Positions 20,395-29,092 of a stretch of 64,000 nucleotides of DNA are shown in pieces (positions within the stretch are counted from its first letter, which is position 1; every line of letters starts with the position of its first letter). The stretch is from positions 1,054,001 through 1,118,000 of the forward strand of contig CAWIHS010000002.1 in the NCBI GenBank assembly GCA_963836005.1. Reading direction: 5' to 3'. The position numbers were made by a program, and so were the translations under genes. The DNA comes from CAWIHS01 sp963836005 (GTDB lineage Bacteria; Pseudomonadota; Gammaproteobacteria; GRL18). The notes under the pieces are model-generated. The model was not told where the DNA came from and did no database searches. It was given only the letters and a program-made list of their open reading frames with translations.

Positions 20395-22309
20395 TCAAGT
20401 AGGTTGATTCATTGATTTTATAATGAATGCTCTTTTCAGTATAATTTCTTGACTGCGGTCAGATTGTAAGAACTTACGATTATTATTCATGTTCTGAGCT
20501 TTATCCAGGTGTTCAAGGGCTGCTTGATACTTTTTTCTCATTAATAGTAGATCAGTCTGGCGTAGAAGTATATCGATAGTGGCGCGTTTTTGAAATGATT
20601 CATTTAAAAGCAGCATTGAACCTTCAGTGTCTCCGAGAGAATGAGCGATGTCCGCATGAACAAAATAGATACTGGCAAGATCATCACCCCTGTATTTCAA
20701 GTAAGAGTTGTTTTCAATTGAAGTATATAGGTAATCTAAAAATTGAGCGGGCTTAGATGTACACTGATGCTTTAAAACTGACTCACTCAGTTCTTTTAGA
20801 TGGAAATATATAATCCCTATAGGGCGTAAATTACTACTTGCACTTAAAAAACTGTTTTCATCAAAAGGTAATGTTTTGTAATAATTACAATACGAGTTTG
20901 CGTACAGTAGCAGAGCATTTAAGTTATTTGTCTGCTGATAAATATCATGGTGAATTTGAATGGCCTTGAGCGGATCATCAGCTTTAACGCTGATAGCGTA
21001 ATTATGTGCCGCCCTTATGGAAGAAGGATGTTTTTCATAAGAGATCGCCATTTGTAAGGGAGTATTGCTCCATAGGGTTGTCAGCGAAAAGGTTTGAAAG
21101 GCCAGTAAGCTTATGATCAGCAAAACAGTTATACTAGCAAGCGTTTGAATTGATTTTTTCTGAATAAAGCTAAGGGATAAAATAATGATATACGAAAAAG
21201 CGATAATAATTCCTATGGAGGGTAAATAATTTCTATGCTCAAAATAGAGTTCAATGGGTATAAAAGTAGATTCCAGGCTATGTCCTGCAAAAAACCAGAA
21301 TATTCCCAGGCTTATAACATAGTGTTTGTTTTTAAAAAATAAGGCTAAAACAAATAAAAAAATTATAGCTAATATTGAGTACATTGTGCTAAGTGGAGAA
21401 GTGATCCCCCGGGATACTGTAAAGTCATCATGGATAACTCCCATGCTACTGATATTGGGAGAAAATAACTGACTCAGATAATCTATGAGTATCCTGAATT
21501 CAGTTAACAGATGTTCGTATTGTGTGTGTCCACGATAAATAAATGAATTTGTATAAGGGGTAAAAAAAACAAAATAGGTAACAAGAATAACTATTGGAAA
21601 TATAATAAAAAGCCCGAACCAGGTTTTTAACTCATTTGACATTTTATCCTTTTGAAAAAGGGTAAATTCAATAATCACAATAAATAACAGAGTAACCACG
21701 CCATTTTCTTTACTTAAAAAAGATAAAGCAAGAAAGGGGAAAGCTGTCAAAGAAATAGATATCAGTTGCTTAATAGACGGTGTTTGAATATATTTTTCTC
21801 TACCCTTGAGATAAAAAATCATACATAACAATGAAAACAGGGCACTCAGTTCAGCCATCCTTTGAACAACATAAAGCACTGTGGAAACATTTAAAGGGTG
21901 CAGCAGCCAGATGGTCATGGCAAGCAGTGCAGACAAATTTCTTTGTAATACGGTTAATGGGCTACGAATTAGAAGCATTCGGCTGAGAATAAAAACCAGG
22001 ATGCCATTTAGAAGGTGGATAAAGATATTGGTTAATTTATAAGATGCCGGATCACCAGGCCAGGCATTATCATTGATTAAAAAACTTAAAAAAGAAACTG
22101 GCCGGCTGCCACTAATGCCATTGGCAAAAAGGTAATGTAGTAAAGTATCTATAGAATGGGTGGCACCGCCATAATCATTGACTCGTTTTAAGTTGGCAAA
22201 GTCATCAAAAATAAAGTAACCATTAGTTCCTACGAATAGATATAATAAACAATTATGAGAGAGAGAGGAAAAGGAATGAAACTAGTAGAGAGTTTTTTTG
22301 CATAATCAT
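20395..22309 (-). pseudogene. Large GT-C-like membrane protein with TPR tail beside pilA, frame broken at a CT repeat
   Basis: From 22233 downwards the frame reads VGTNGYFIFDDFANL, NAWPGDPASYKLTNIFIHLL, HPLNVSTVLYVVQRMAELS, then about ten membrane segments and a C-terminal region with TPR-like helices (about the last 200 residues). The DD near the first loop and HPLNV...QR resemble bacterial TMTC/DUF1736-type glycosyltransferases. An ATG at 22309 starts MIMQKNSLLVSFLFLSLS and stops at once; adding one CT unit to the repeat at 22257-22267 restores a continuous frame of about 638 residues. It sits next to pilA, where some bacteria carry pilin glycosyltransferases. Function is inferred. Confidence 0.7.
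22257..22267. repeat. (GA)5G dinucleotide tract in the 5' end of the pilA-linked membrane gene
   Basis: On the coding (minus) strand it reads as five and a half CT units about 42 bp after the ATG. One more unit would put MIMQKNSLLVSFLFLSLS in frame with HNCLLYLFVGTNGYF. Short for a phase-variation tract, but placed exactly at the frame break. Confidence 0.6.
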
Positions 22310-22315
22310 TTCAAT

Positions 22316-22350
22316 AAAAAAAGCCATTATACTAAGTATAATGGCTTTTT
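22316..22350. terminator. Bidirectional rho-independent terminator between pilA and the membrane gene
   Basis: A perfect 15-bp stem, AAAAAGCCATTATAC with its complement, closes on a 3-base loop and has T or A runs on both sides, so it can end transcription on either strand. It lies just after the pilA stop and would isolate pilA from the downstream gene. Confidence 0.85.
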
Positions 22351-22372
22351 GGCTGTTAAAAGCAAATATGTA

Positions 22373-22795
22373 TTATCGGCAGTTGGCAGGTAAGTATTTT
22401 CTGGTGCTGTTGTTCCGGCTCATCACAAACCCATGAAACACCATCATCAGAGCCGGTGCCAACAAAAACTAAACAGTATCAGTATCAGATCGCCCAAATT
22501 GGCTAAGTGTGTATGTCGACAGTACCATTCCATGTGTAATCAATCGATGAGACATAAGTGCTTTGACCTGGGCTAGTGCTAATACCAGCCTGAGCAGAGT
22601 TGGCATAGTGTTCATTGATATATAATATTCTGAAACACTGGTTTTATCTTTAGCTGCAAGACCAATAACCTCACTTATTTTTGCGCGAATGGTATAGTCT
22701 TTATATGCTGGGATAGCGACTGCTGCCAGAATACCGATAATTGCGACTACAATCATTAATTCGATTAATGTAAAACCCTGTTGTGTTCTTTTCAT
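22373..22795 (-). pseudogene. pilA: Major type IV pilin PilA, several frameshifts
   Basis: Pilus subunit. From the start at 22795 (ribosome site TGGAG; a longer start at 22807 only adds MEKI) it reads MKRTQQGFTLIELMIVVAI, the PilD cleavage site G/FTLIE with Glu5, and AAVAIPAYKDYTIRAKISE. After VSEYYIS near 22622 the frame shifts to NEHYANSAQAGISTSPGQST, later to TYTLSQFG, then to VGTGSDDGVSWVCDE and finally to KYLPANCR before a stop at 22373-22375. The two cysteines of the C-terminal disulphide loop are present. Joined length is about 140 residues. At least four indels: sequencing errors or decay. Confidence 0.85.
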
Positions 22796-22855
22796 TATTT
22801 TCTCCATTATGAAATAGTATTTTATGTAACGACGTTGAAACGTTGATAAATATAA

Positions 22856-22872
22856 TGCACAGCCCGTGCCAA
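22856..22872 (-). promoter_or_regulatory. Sigma-54 (RpoN) promoter of pilA
   Basis: On the minus strand TTGGCACGGGCTGTGCA matches the -24/-12 consensus (TGGCACG...TTGCW) with one mismatch, and the GG and GC are exactly ten bases apart. It lies about 60 bp before the pilA start. PilS-PilR, encoded just upstream, are the classic sigma-54 activators of pilA. Confidence 0.88.
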
Positions 22873-23036
22873 AATAATTAAAAATTATTCTGCTTGTACT
22901 AAAACCTTATGAAAACAATGACTTAAAATGGCTGATGTTCTTTTGGGAGAAAATATATAGATATTCTGTTAATTAAATTATTGTCACTAAATGACAAAAT
23001 GTTATTTATTTGTCATTTCTTTTCCATAAAAATGAA

Positions 23037-24479
23037 TTATTCCAGTCCCAGTTTTTTCAGGCTATAGCGAAATTGCCGGTAAGTTACGCCGAGTAATTCA
23101 GCAGCCGCTTTACGGTTCCAGCGTGTCTGTTCAAGCGCATTTAGAAGCTGCTGTTCATCTTTTAAGGGGGATTGATAACGAGCTTGCGGATTTTCTATCT
23201 GTGCTATTGAGGCATCGCTTGTGCTATCGGGTGCGAACAGGCCAGTATTAACTGTTTCTGCAGCCTCAGGCAGTGATAGATCCTTTCCATAAAGACAACT
23301 GCCATCACAAAGGGCTACCGCACGCTCAAGTATGTTTTCCAGTTCGCGTACATTGCCGGGGAAAGGATAACTGTTTAATGCTGCAAGCGCATCAGCACTA
23401 AGAGTCATCTTTTGCATGGCTGCGTTAAAAGGGTATTGGGCGAGAAAATATTCAGCTAGCAGTGAAATGTCTTCGCCGCGAGCACGAAGAGGAGGCATGG
23501 TCAGCTCAATGACATTGATGCGGTAAAATAAATCCTGACGGAAGTGGCCCTCATCAACCAGTTTGAACAGGTTTTTATGCGTGGCGCTGATCAGACGAAC
23601 GTCAATTTTTTCTTCCTGATGTGATCCCACTGGTCGTACCGCTTTTTCCTGAATGGCACGGAGTAATTTGACCTGCATGCCCAGCGGTAAATCAGCTACT
23701 TCGTCGAGAAAAAGCGTACCGCCATGGGCTGCCTGAAACAATCCCCGCTTATCTTTTATGGCTCCGGTGAAACTGCCTTTCTGATGGCCGAAAAATTCAC
23801 TTTCCATCAGCTCTGCCGGTATGGCGCCACAGTTAACCGGAATAAACGGTTTATCTGAACGAGAACTCAGGTTGTGGATTTGCCGGGCGGCCAGTTCTTT
23901 ACCCGTACCGGATTCGCCACTGATATAAACCGGGGCCTGGCTTTTTGAAAGTTTTTCAATCAGCTGGCGGGTTTCCTGCATGGCAGGTGAATGACCGAGT
24001 AAGGTTTGTTTGGTTGAGTCTTGAGTGGCCTCGTTATTGGATTGTACCGTTTGTGCAAATTGCCGAGGTTCTGGCGGACTGTCTTTTTCAGGCGCCTGTG
24101 TCTTATTCTTATCGGCCAGTTTAATCGCAGCTTTAACCAGGTTACGCAGTTCGGCCAGTTCCAGAGGTTTTGATACAAAGTCAAAAGCGCCTGATTTTAA
24201 TGCTTCAATGGCAGTATCCATATTACCATGGGCGCTGATCATGGCTACAGGGATATGATGAATGTTTTCCTGTATCGTTTTGACCAGCTCAATGCCATTG
24301 CCGTCAGGCAGGCGCATATCGGTCAAACAGATGGAGATGTTATGTTCTCGAAGCAGTTTTCTGGCTGTTTTTAAATCGCCGGCTGACAGCGTATCTATAT
24401 CCATGCGATTGAGGGTAAGTTCCAGTAGCTCACAGATATCGGGTTCATCGTCGACAATCAGGGCAAGGTGGTTTGTCAT
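23037..24479 (-). CDS. pilR: Sigma-54-dependent response regulator PilR
   Basis: Activates pilA through RNA polymerase sigma-54. Receiver domain: VDDEPDICELLELTL with phospho-acceptor Asp in CLTDMRLPDGNG, residues about 5-118. AAA+ domain about 165-395: Walker A GESGTGKELAARQ, sigma-54 contact loop GSFTGA, Walker B GGTLFLDEVADLP. Fis-type helix-turn-helix at the C terminus (LEQTRWNRKAAAELLGVTYR). 480 residues, intact. Stop lies 165 bp from the pilA promoter; pilS is upstream on the same strand across an unusually long 385-bp gap. Confidence 0.96.
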   Translation of the reverse strand: MTNHLALIVDDEPDICELLELTLNRMDIDTLSAGDLKTARKLLREHNISICLTDMRLPDGNGIELVKTIQENIHHIPVAMISAHGNMDTAIEALKSGAFDFVSKPLELAELRNLVKAAIKLADKNKTQAPEKDSPPEPRQFAQTVQSNNEATQDSTKQTLLGHSPAMQETRQLIEKLSKSQAPVYISGESGTGKELAARQIHNLSSRSDKPFIPVNCGAIPAELMESEFFGHQKGSFTGAIKDKRGLFQAAHGGTLFLDEVADLPLGMQVKLLRAIQEKAVRPVGSHQEEKIDVRLISATHKNLFKLVDEGHFRQDLFYRINVIELTMPPLRARGEDISLLAEYFLAQYPFNAAMQKMTLSADALAALNSYPFPGNVRELENILERAVALCDGSCLYGKDLSLPEAAETVNTGLFAPDSTSDASIAQIENPQARYQSPLKDEQQLLNALEQTRWNRKAAAELLGVTYRQFRYSLKKLGLE

Positions 24480-24864
24480 ATTAAATAATCAATTGTGTTG
24501 CAATTAATGAACAAGTCAATATCTGCGCTTTTTTGTATCATCTGTTGGGCTGCCAAATAGAACAACTTCAGCTTGACGATTAAAATGATGAATACAAGTC
24601 TTAAGCTTGTTCATTACTGTGTTTTTCAGACAGATTCTGTTGGAAGCGTTATTTTATTCATTTAATAGTAAATTCTGAATGGTCGATATGTGCTTAATTA
24701 TTATACAAGTTAATCTGCCCCGATTCTGTGACCAGCATCTGCTAATACATCTTGCCATTGCATGGGGAGCTGATGGTTCAAATGTCTTATCAAAACTAAA
24801 ATAATAACATCAATCGGATAAAAAATCGTCTCTTGTCTATGGGATGTGGCGTTGGTTTGATTTT
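24480..24864. other. 385-bp gap between pilS and pilR, nothing recognised
   Basis: These two genes usually overlap or are nearly adjacent. No open frame with family resemblance, tRNA or clear promoter was seen. It may hold a separate pilR promoter or remains of a lost insertion. Confidence 0.5.
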
Positions 24865-26475
24865 TTATGTGCTGCGTCGGGGATCAGCGAAAGTCAGCCT
24901 GAAACAGGCACCCTGGGGGATATTAATATAATCCAGTTTAGCCTGATTACTACTGGCCAGTTCGCGGGCAATATACAGGCCCAGTCCCGTTCCTGATGAC
25001 TCTGTGGTAAAAAAAGGCTCAAAAATTTTGCTAATATCTTCTTTACTGATATTTTTACCATAATTCATTACTTCAAGATAGGCTTTTTGGGAAGCATGAT
25101 CTGTTGCGGCGCTAATGATGATGGGACGAAAATGATCCTGTTCCTTGAGGGTATGTCTGAGGGCATTATGGATCAGGTTACTGACGATTTGCTGCAGATG
25201 CTGGGCATCAAATGAAACAGTGATTTTTTCTGATTTAAATTTCAAATAGAAACGTTCCTGCGGCAGTTGAATATAGTCTTGTAAAAATTCCTGGATCCAG
25301 TCAAATAAATTGATCTCTTCCTGTTCAGCCTGATTTCTTTTGCTTAAATCGAGGATGTTTTCAATGATATTGTTTACTCTGACAGACTGCTTTTCAATAA
25401 TTTCGGTGAGTCTTAAATCGGTTTTTTCCAGCGCAGGAGATTCATGCAGCAGTTCGCCGGCATGACGAATGGAGGCTAAAGGGTTGCGCAGTTCATGGGC
25501 GATACTGGCCGTTAAACGTCCCAGTGAAGCCAGTTTTAGCTGCTGAGCCTGGCGTGCCAGTTGAGTATTATCTTCAATAAAAATGACAGCACCGCTGTCT
25601 TCGTTATGACCCAGAGGGGCAAATCTCGGGGTGAGTTCACTGCTGCTGCCGATAGGGATAAATGTCTCTGTTTTATGCTTATGATCTCGTTTCCAGGCGT
25701 GATAGATCTCATTCAGCTGAGCCGAATATTCGGCTAAATGATAGGCATTCCTGGTCGGATTAGCAGCAGATTTGAGCAGCTGGATGGCCGTTTCATTGAT
25801 TAGTTTTACATACCCGCCGGCGTCAACAACCACAACCGCCGTTTGCATACGCTGCATAATAAAGCGGGTTAACTGCTCCATATTGACCAGATCGATTTCC
25901 CGTTGACTGGCGATTTCTACACTTTCTTCCGTTTTTTTGATCAGATAATTAGTCACTAAAGCAGTAAAAAATAAAACGATGCCCAGCAGGCCTGTTTGAA
26001 AATATGCCGGTGAGATGTCTTCTGTGAGGTTTAAATAGCTTTGATCCAGCAGCAGTAAAATGCTGGCAAGGGCTGCCAGAAAAAGAGAGGAGCGAGCAAA
26101 TGTCAGGATACTGCCGGCAGCCACAGGGATCAGCAGTAACAGCCCAACACCGCTCGACACACCGCCGCTGGTATGCATCAGCAAAATGATAACCACAATG
26201 TCGATAATAATCTGGCTGTGGCTTTGAAACCAGAATGCAGGCCAGCGCCAGCGGATGGTTGCGCCATTGAGCAGACTGATCAGCAGGTAGGCCAGGCAGA
26301 CAATCTGAAACAGATGCGGATCGTAATCACCAAATGGTTTGATCTGCACCTCGGCGAAAATCAGACTGACAAACAGGCCGGAAAGAAACAGACGATATAA
26401 GTTAAGGAAATGTAAGGGACGCCACTGTTTGTAGGCTGAGTTTAATTCAGAATATTTACTGCTGCTGGTAAACAT
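24865..26475 (-). CDS. pilS: Sensor histidine kinase PilS
   Basis: Inner-membrane sensor that phosphorylates PilR. 536 residues: six hydrophobic segments in residues about 25-195, a PAS-like region about 200-300 (VVVVDAGGYVKLINETA), the H-box SIAHELRNPLASIRHAGELL with the phosphorylated His, N-box NLIHNALRHT and G-box SSGTGLGLYIARELA. Encoded directly upstream of pilR and 3 bp after a small zinc-finger-like gene. Intact. Confidence 0.94.
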   Translation of the reverse strand: MFTSSSKYSELNSAYKQWRPLHFLNLYRLFLSGLFVSLIFAEVQIKPFGDYDPHLFQIVCLAYLLISLLNGATIRWRWPAFWFQSHSQIIIDIVVIILLMHTSGGVSSGVGLLLLIPVAAGSILTFARSSLFLAALASILLLLDQSYLNLTEDISPAYFQTGLLGIVLFFTALVTNYLIKKTEESVEIASQREIDLVNMEQLTRFIMQRMQTAVVVVDAGGYVKLINETAIQLLKSAANPTRNAYHLAEYSAQLNEIYHAWKRDHKHKTETFIPIGSSSELTPRFAPLGHNEDSGAVIFIEDNTQLARQAQQLKLASLGRLTASIAHELRNPLASIRHAGELLHESPALEKTDLRLTEIIEKQSVRVNNIIENILDLSKRNQAEQEEINLFDWIQEFLQDYIQLPQERFYLKFKSEKITVSFDAQHLQQIVSNLIHNALRHTLKEQDHFRPIIISAATDHASQKAYLEVMNYGKNISKEDISKIFEPFFTTESSGTGLGLYIARELASSNQAKLDYINIPQGACFRLTFADPRRST

Positions 26476-26478
26476 GAA

Positions 26479-26751
26479 TTATTTTTTTGCCATGCGTTCC
26501 TGAAATTTATCCAGATGCTGGTAACTGCAAAAAAAACGACCATCTTCGGTGATACCTTCATTCTCGGGGATGTGGGTCTTGCAATAGGCGCAGGCCCTGA
26601 TGGTTTGAATGGGACCGGCATTTTTATCAGTGACTTTTTTCTGCTGCAGTTTTTCTATTTCTCTAACCCGTTGAGACCAGGTATTTTGTAAAAAACGGTA
26701 AGCAATCCAGATAAAAAACAAAATTCCCAATATAAGTAATAAACGGCCCAC
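26479..26751 (-). CDS. Small membrane-anchored PP0621-like protein
   Basis: 90 residues: one N-terminal membrane segment (LLLILGILFFIWIAYRFL) then a charged linker and a soluble domain with CAYCKTHIPENEG and FFCSYQHLDKF. The CxxC plus later C/H suggests a small zinc-binding fold. Proteins of this kind are regularly encoded next to pilS in gammaproteobacteria; the function is unknown. It ends 3 bp before the pilS start, so the two are cotranscribed. Confidence 0.75.
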   Translation of the reverse strand: MGRLLLILGILFFIWIAYRFLQNTWSQRVREIEKLQQKKVTDKNAGPIQTIRACAYCKTHIPENEGITEDGRFFCSYQHLDKFQERMAKK

Positions 26752-26951
26752 GAATATTATCCTTTTAGCTAAGAGGAACTATACTGTTCAGCGTATGTAT
26801 AAGCTCCTGATATGAAGCACCATTAATCATTTTGCATAAATCTCGACATCAAAATCACTTGAATCATATCAGAAATAAAAAGTTTTTTTGCCTATTTTGT
26901 CAGATTTAGCCACAATATACGCTTTCTAAGCATAGAAATTAGGTAATCATT

Positions 26952-28134
26952 ATGAACCTGCATGAATATCAGGCGAAAAAGATATTTGCTGATTATGGCA
27001 TTCCGGTGCCTGACAATACGATCATTGAATCTGTCGATGAGATTGAACAGGCGGCAAATGCGCTGGGCGGTAACGAGTGGATGGTCAAGGCCCAGGTTCA
27101 TGCCGGAGGCCGGGGCAAGGCCGGCGGAGTCATCAAAGCGGGTTCAGTGGCGGAGATCAAAAAGTTTGCCGCAAAGATGCTGGGCACTCAGCTGGTAACT
27201 TTTCAGACCGATGCTGTGGGCCAGCCGGTCAATACCTTGCTGCTGGAAGTGCCCTGCAAAATCAGCCGCGAATTATATCTGGGGGCTCTGGTTGACCGGG
27301 CCACACGCAGAGTCACGCTGATTGCCTCTGAAGCCGGCGGAATGAATATCGAAGAGGTGGCCGTCAATCAACCGGAAAAAATCATCACTCTATCGATAGA
27401 TCCAGTCAGCGGCCTGATGCCCTACCAGGTCAGACAGGCGGGTTTTGCCATGCATATGACCCCCATGCAGCAAAAAGGTCTGCTGAAAGTCATGCAGGGT
27501 ATGGTGCAGATTTTTATGGAGAAAGACGCTTCACAGGTTGAAATTAATCCACTGGTGATCACTGCTGATGATGCTGTTATGGCGCTGGATGCGAAAATTT
27601 CTCTGGATGATAATGCGCTCTTCAGGCACAAGGACATGCAGGCTCTGCATGATGCTTCACAGGAAGATGCAAAAGAAAACCTGGCACGGCAGTTTGAGCT
27701 TAACTATGTGTCCTTAGAGGGTGATATCGGCTGCATGGTCAATGGTGCCGGGCTGGCCATGGCAACCATGGATATCATAAAGAATAATGGCGGTAATCCG
27801 GCCAACTTTCTCGATGTGGGAGGCGGTGTTACCGCTGAGCGTGTTGCCGAAGCCCTTAAACTGATTCTCTCTGATCCCAATGTCAAAGCCATGTTGATAA
27901 ATATCTTTGGCGGCATTGTTCGCTGTGATTTGATTGCCGAGGGTATTATTGCTGCCGCAAAAGACGTTGCATTGAATGTTCCGCTGGTGGTTCGTCTGGA
28001 AGGCACCAATGTGGAGCGTGGCAGGGAACTGCTGGAACACAGCGAATCTGGATATTATTTCCAGCAGTGATTTTACCGATGCGGCGAGAAAAGTGGTCAT
28101 CGCCGCCTCAGCAGAGACAGGGGTACGGAGCTGA
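26952..28134 (+). CDS. sucC: Succinyl-CoA synthetase beta subunit (ADP-forming), 3' frameshift
   Basis: TCA-cycle enzyme subunit holding the ATP-grasp domain. N terminus MNLHEYQAKKIFADYGIPVP and glycine loop VKAQVHAGGRGKAGGV are typical; VEINPLV (Mg-binding) and NFLDVGGG follow, with the C-terminal CoA-ligase domain from about residue 240. The frame runs out after GRELLEHSE at about 28042 and stops at 28070, but skipping one base gives LDIISSSDFTDAARKVVIAA and a stop at 28132-28134 that overlaps the sucD start (TGATG), the expected end (about 394 residues). In such a core gene a sequencing indel is the simplest explanation. Confidence 0.93.
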
Positions 28135-29000
28135 TGTCAATTCTGATCAATCGGAACACCAAAGTCATTTGTCAGGGCTTTACCGGCCAGCAGGGCAGCT
28201 TTCATACCGAACAGGCCATTGCCTATGGTACCCGTGTGGTGGGCGGCGTAACACCGGGCAAGGGAGGACAGAAGCATCTGGATTTACCGGTTTTCAATAC
28301 CGTACAGCAAGCCGCAGATGCCACCGGCGCTGATGCAACGATGATTTATGTTCCCGCAGCGTTTGCTGCAGATGCCATTTTAGAAGCGGCTAACGCAGGT
28401 ATCAGCGTTATCGCCTGTATTACAGAGGGAATACCGGTACTGGATATGCTCAAGGTGAAAGCGAGTCTGCCGGATGATGTTTATTTGATAGGCCCCAATT
28501 GCCCAGGGCTGATCACCCCGGGGGAGTGTAAAATTGGCATTATGCCTGGTTCCATTCATCAAGCGGGTAAAATTGGCATCGTGTCTCGTTCCGGCACACT
28601 GACCTATGAAGCCGTGCACCAGACGAGCATTCCTGAGCTTGGGCAAAGTACCTGTATTGGCATTGGCGGTGATCCCATTCACGGTATGAGCTTTATCGAC
28701 TGCCTGGAATTATTCGAGCAGGATCCGCAAACAGAAGGAATCATTATGGTCGGAGAAATAGGCGGTTCGGCAGAAGAAGAAGCTGCAGCCTATATAGCTT
28801 CCCATGTCAGTAAACCCGTAGTGGCCTATATTGCCGGTGTCACTGCCCCCAAAGGCAAACGCATGGGGCATGCCGGGGCCATCATTGCAGGGGGTAAAGG
28901 GACTGCGGAAGAAAAATTTGCCGCCTTGCAGGCAGCAGGTGTTACGATTACCCGTTCACCGGCAGAGATGGGCAGCAGTATGCTGAAATTGATGGCCTGA
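28134..29000 (+). CDS. sucD: Succinyl-CoA synthetase alpha subunit
   Basis: Carries the phospho-histidine and CoA-binding site. 288 residues: MSILINRNTKVICQGFTGQQ, PAAFAADAILEA, IGPNCPGLITPGECKIGIMP, SRSGTLTYEAV and the active-site KRMGHAGAIIAGGKGTAEEK. Intact and of normal length. Translationally coupled to sucC. Confidence 0.97.
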   Translation: MSILINRNTKVICQGFTGQQGSFHTEQAIAYGTRVVGGVTPGKGGQKHLDLPVFNTVQQAADATGADATMIYVPAAFAADAILEAANAGISVIACITEGIPVLDMLKVKASLPDDVYLIGPNCPGLITPGECKIGIMPGSIHQAGKIGIVSRSGTLTYEAVHQTSIPELGQSTCIGIGGDPIHGMSFIDCLELFEQDPQTEGIIMVGEIGGSAEEEAAAYIASHVSKPVVAYIAGVTAPKGKRMGHAGAIIAGGKGTAEEKFAALQAAGVTITRSPAEMGSSMLKLMA

Positions 29001-29092
29001 CGATAGGGCTTTTCACAGAGTAGAAGCTTTGTCCCTTGAAATAACAATAGCTGCCCTGCTTTATAATGACACTGTCCACTACATATTAACTG

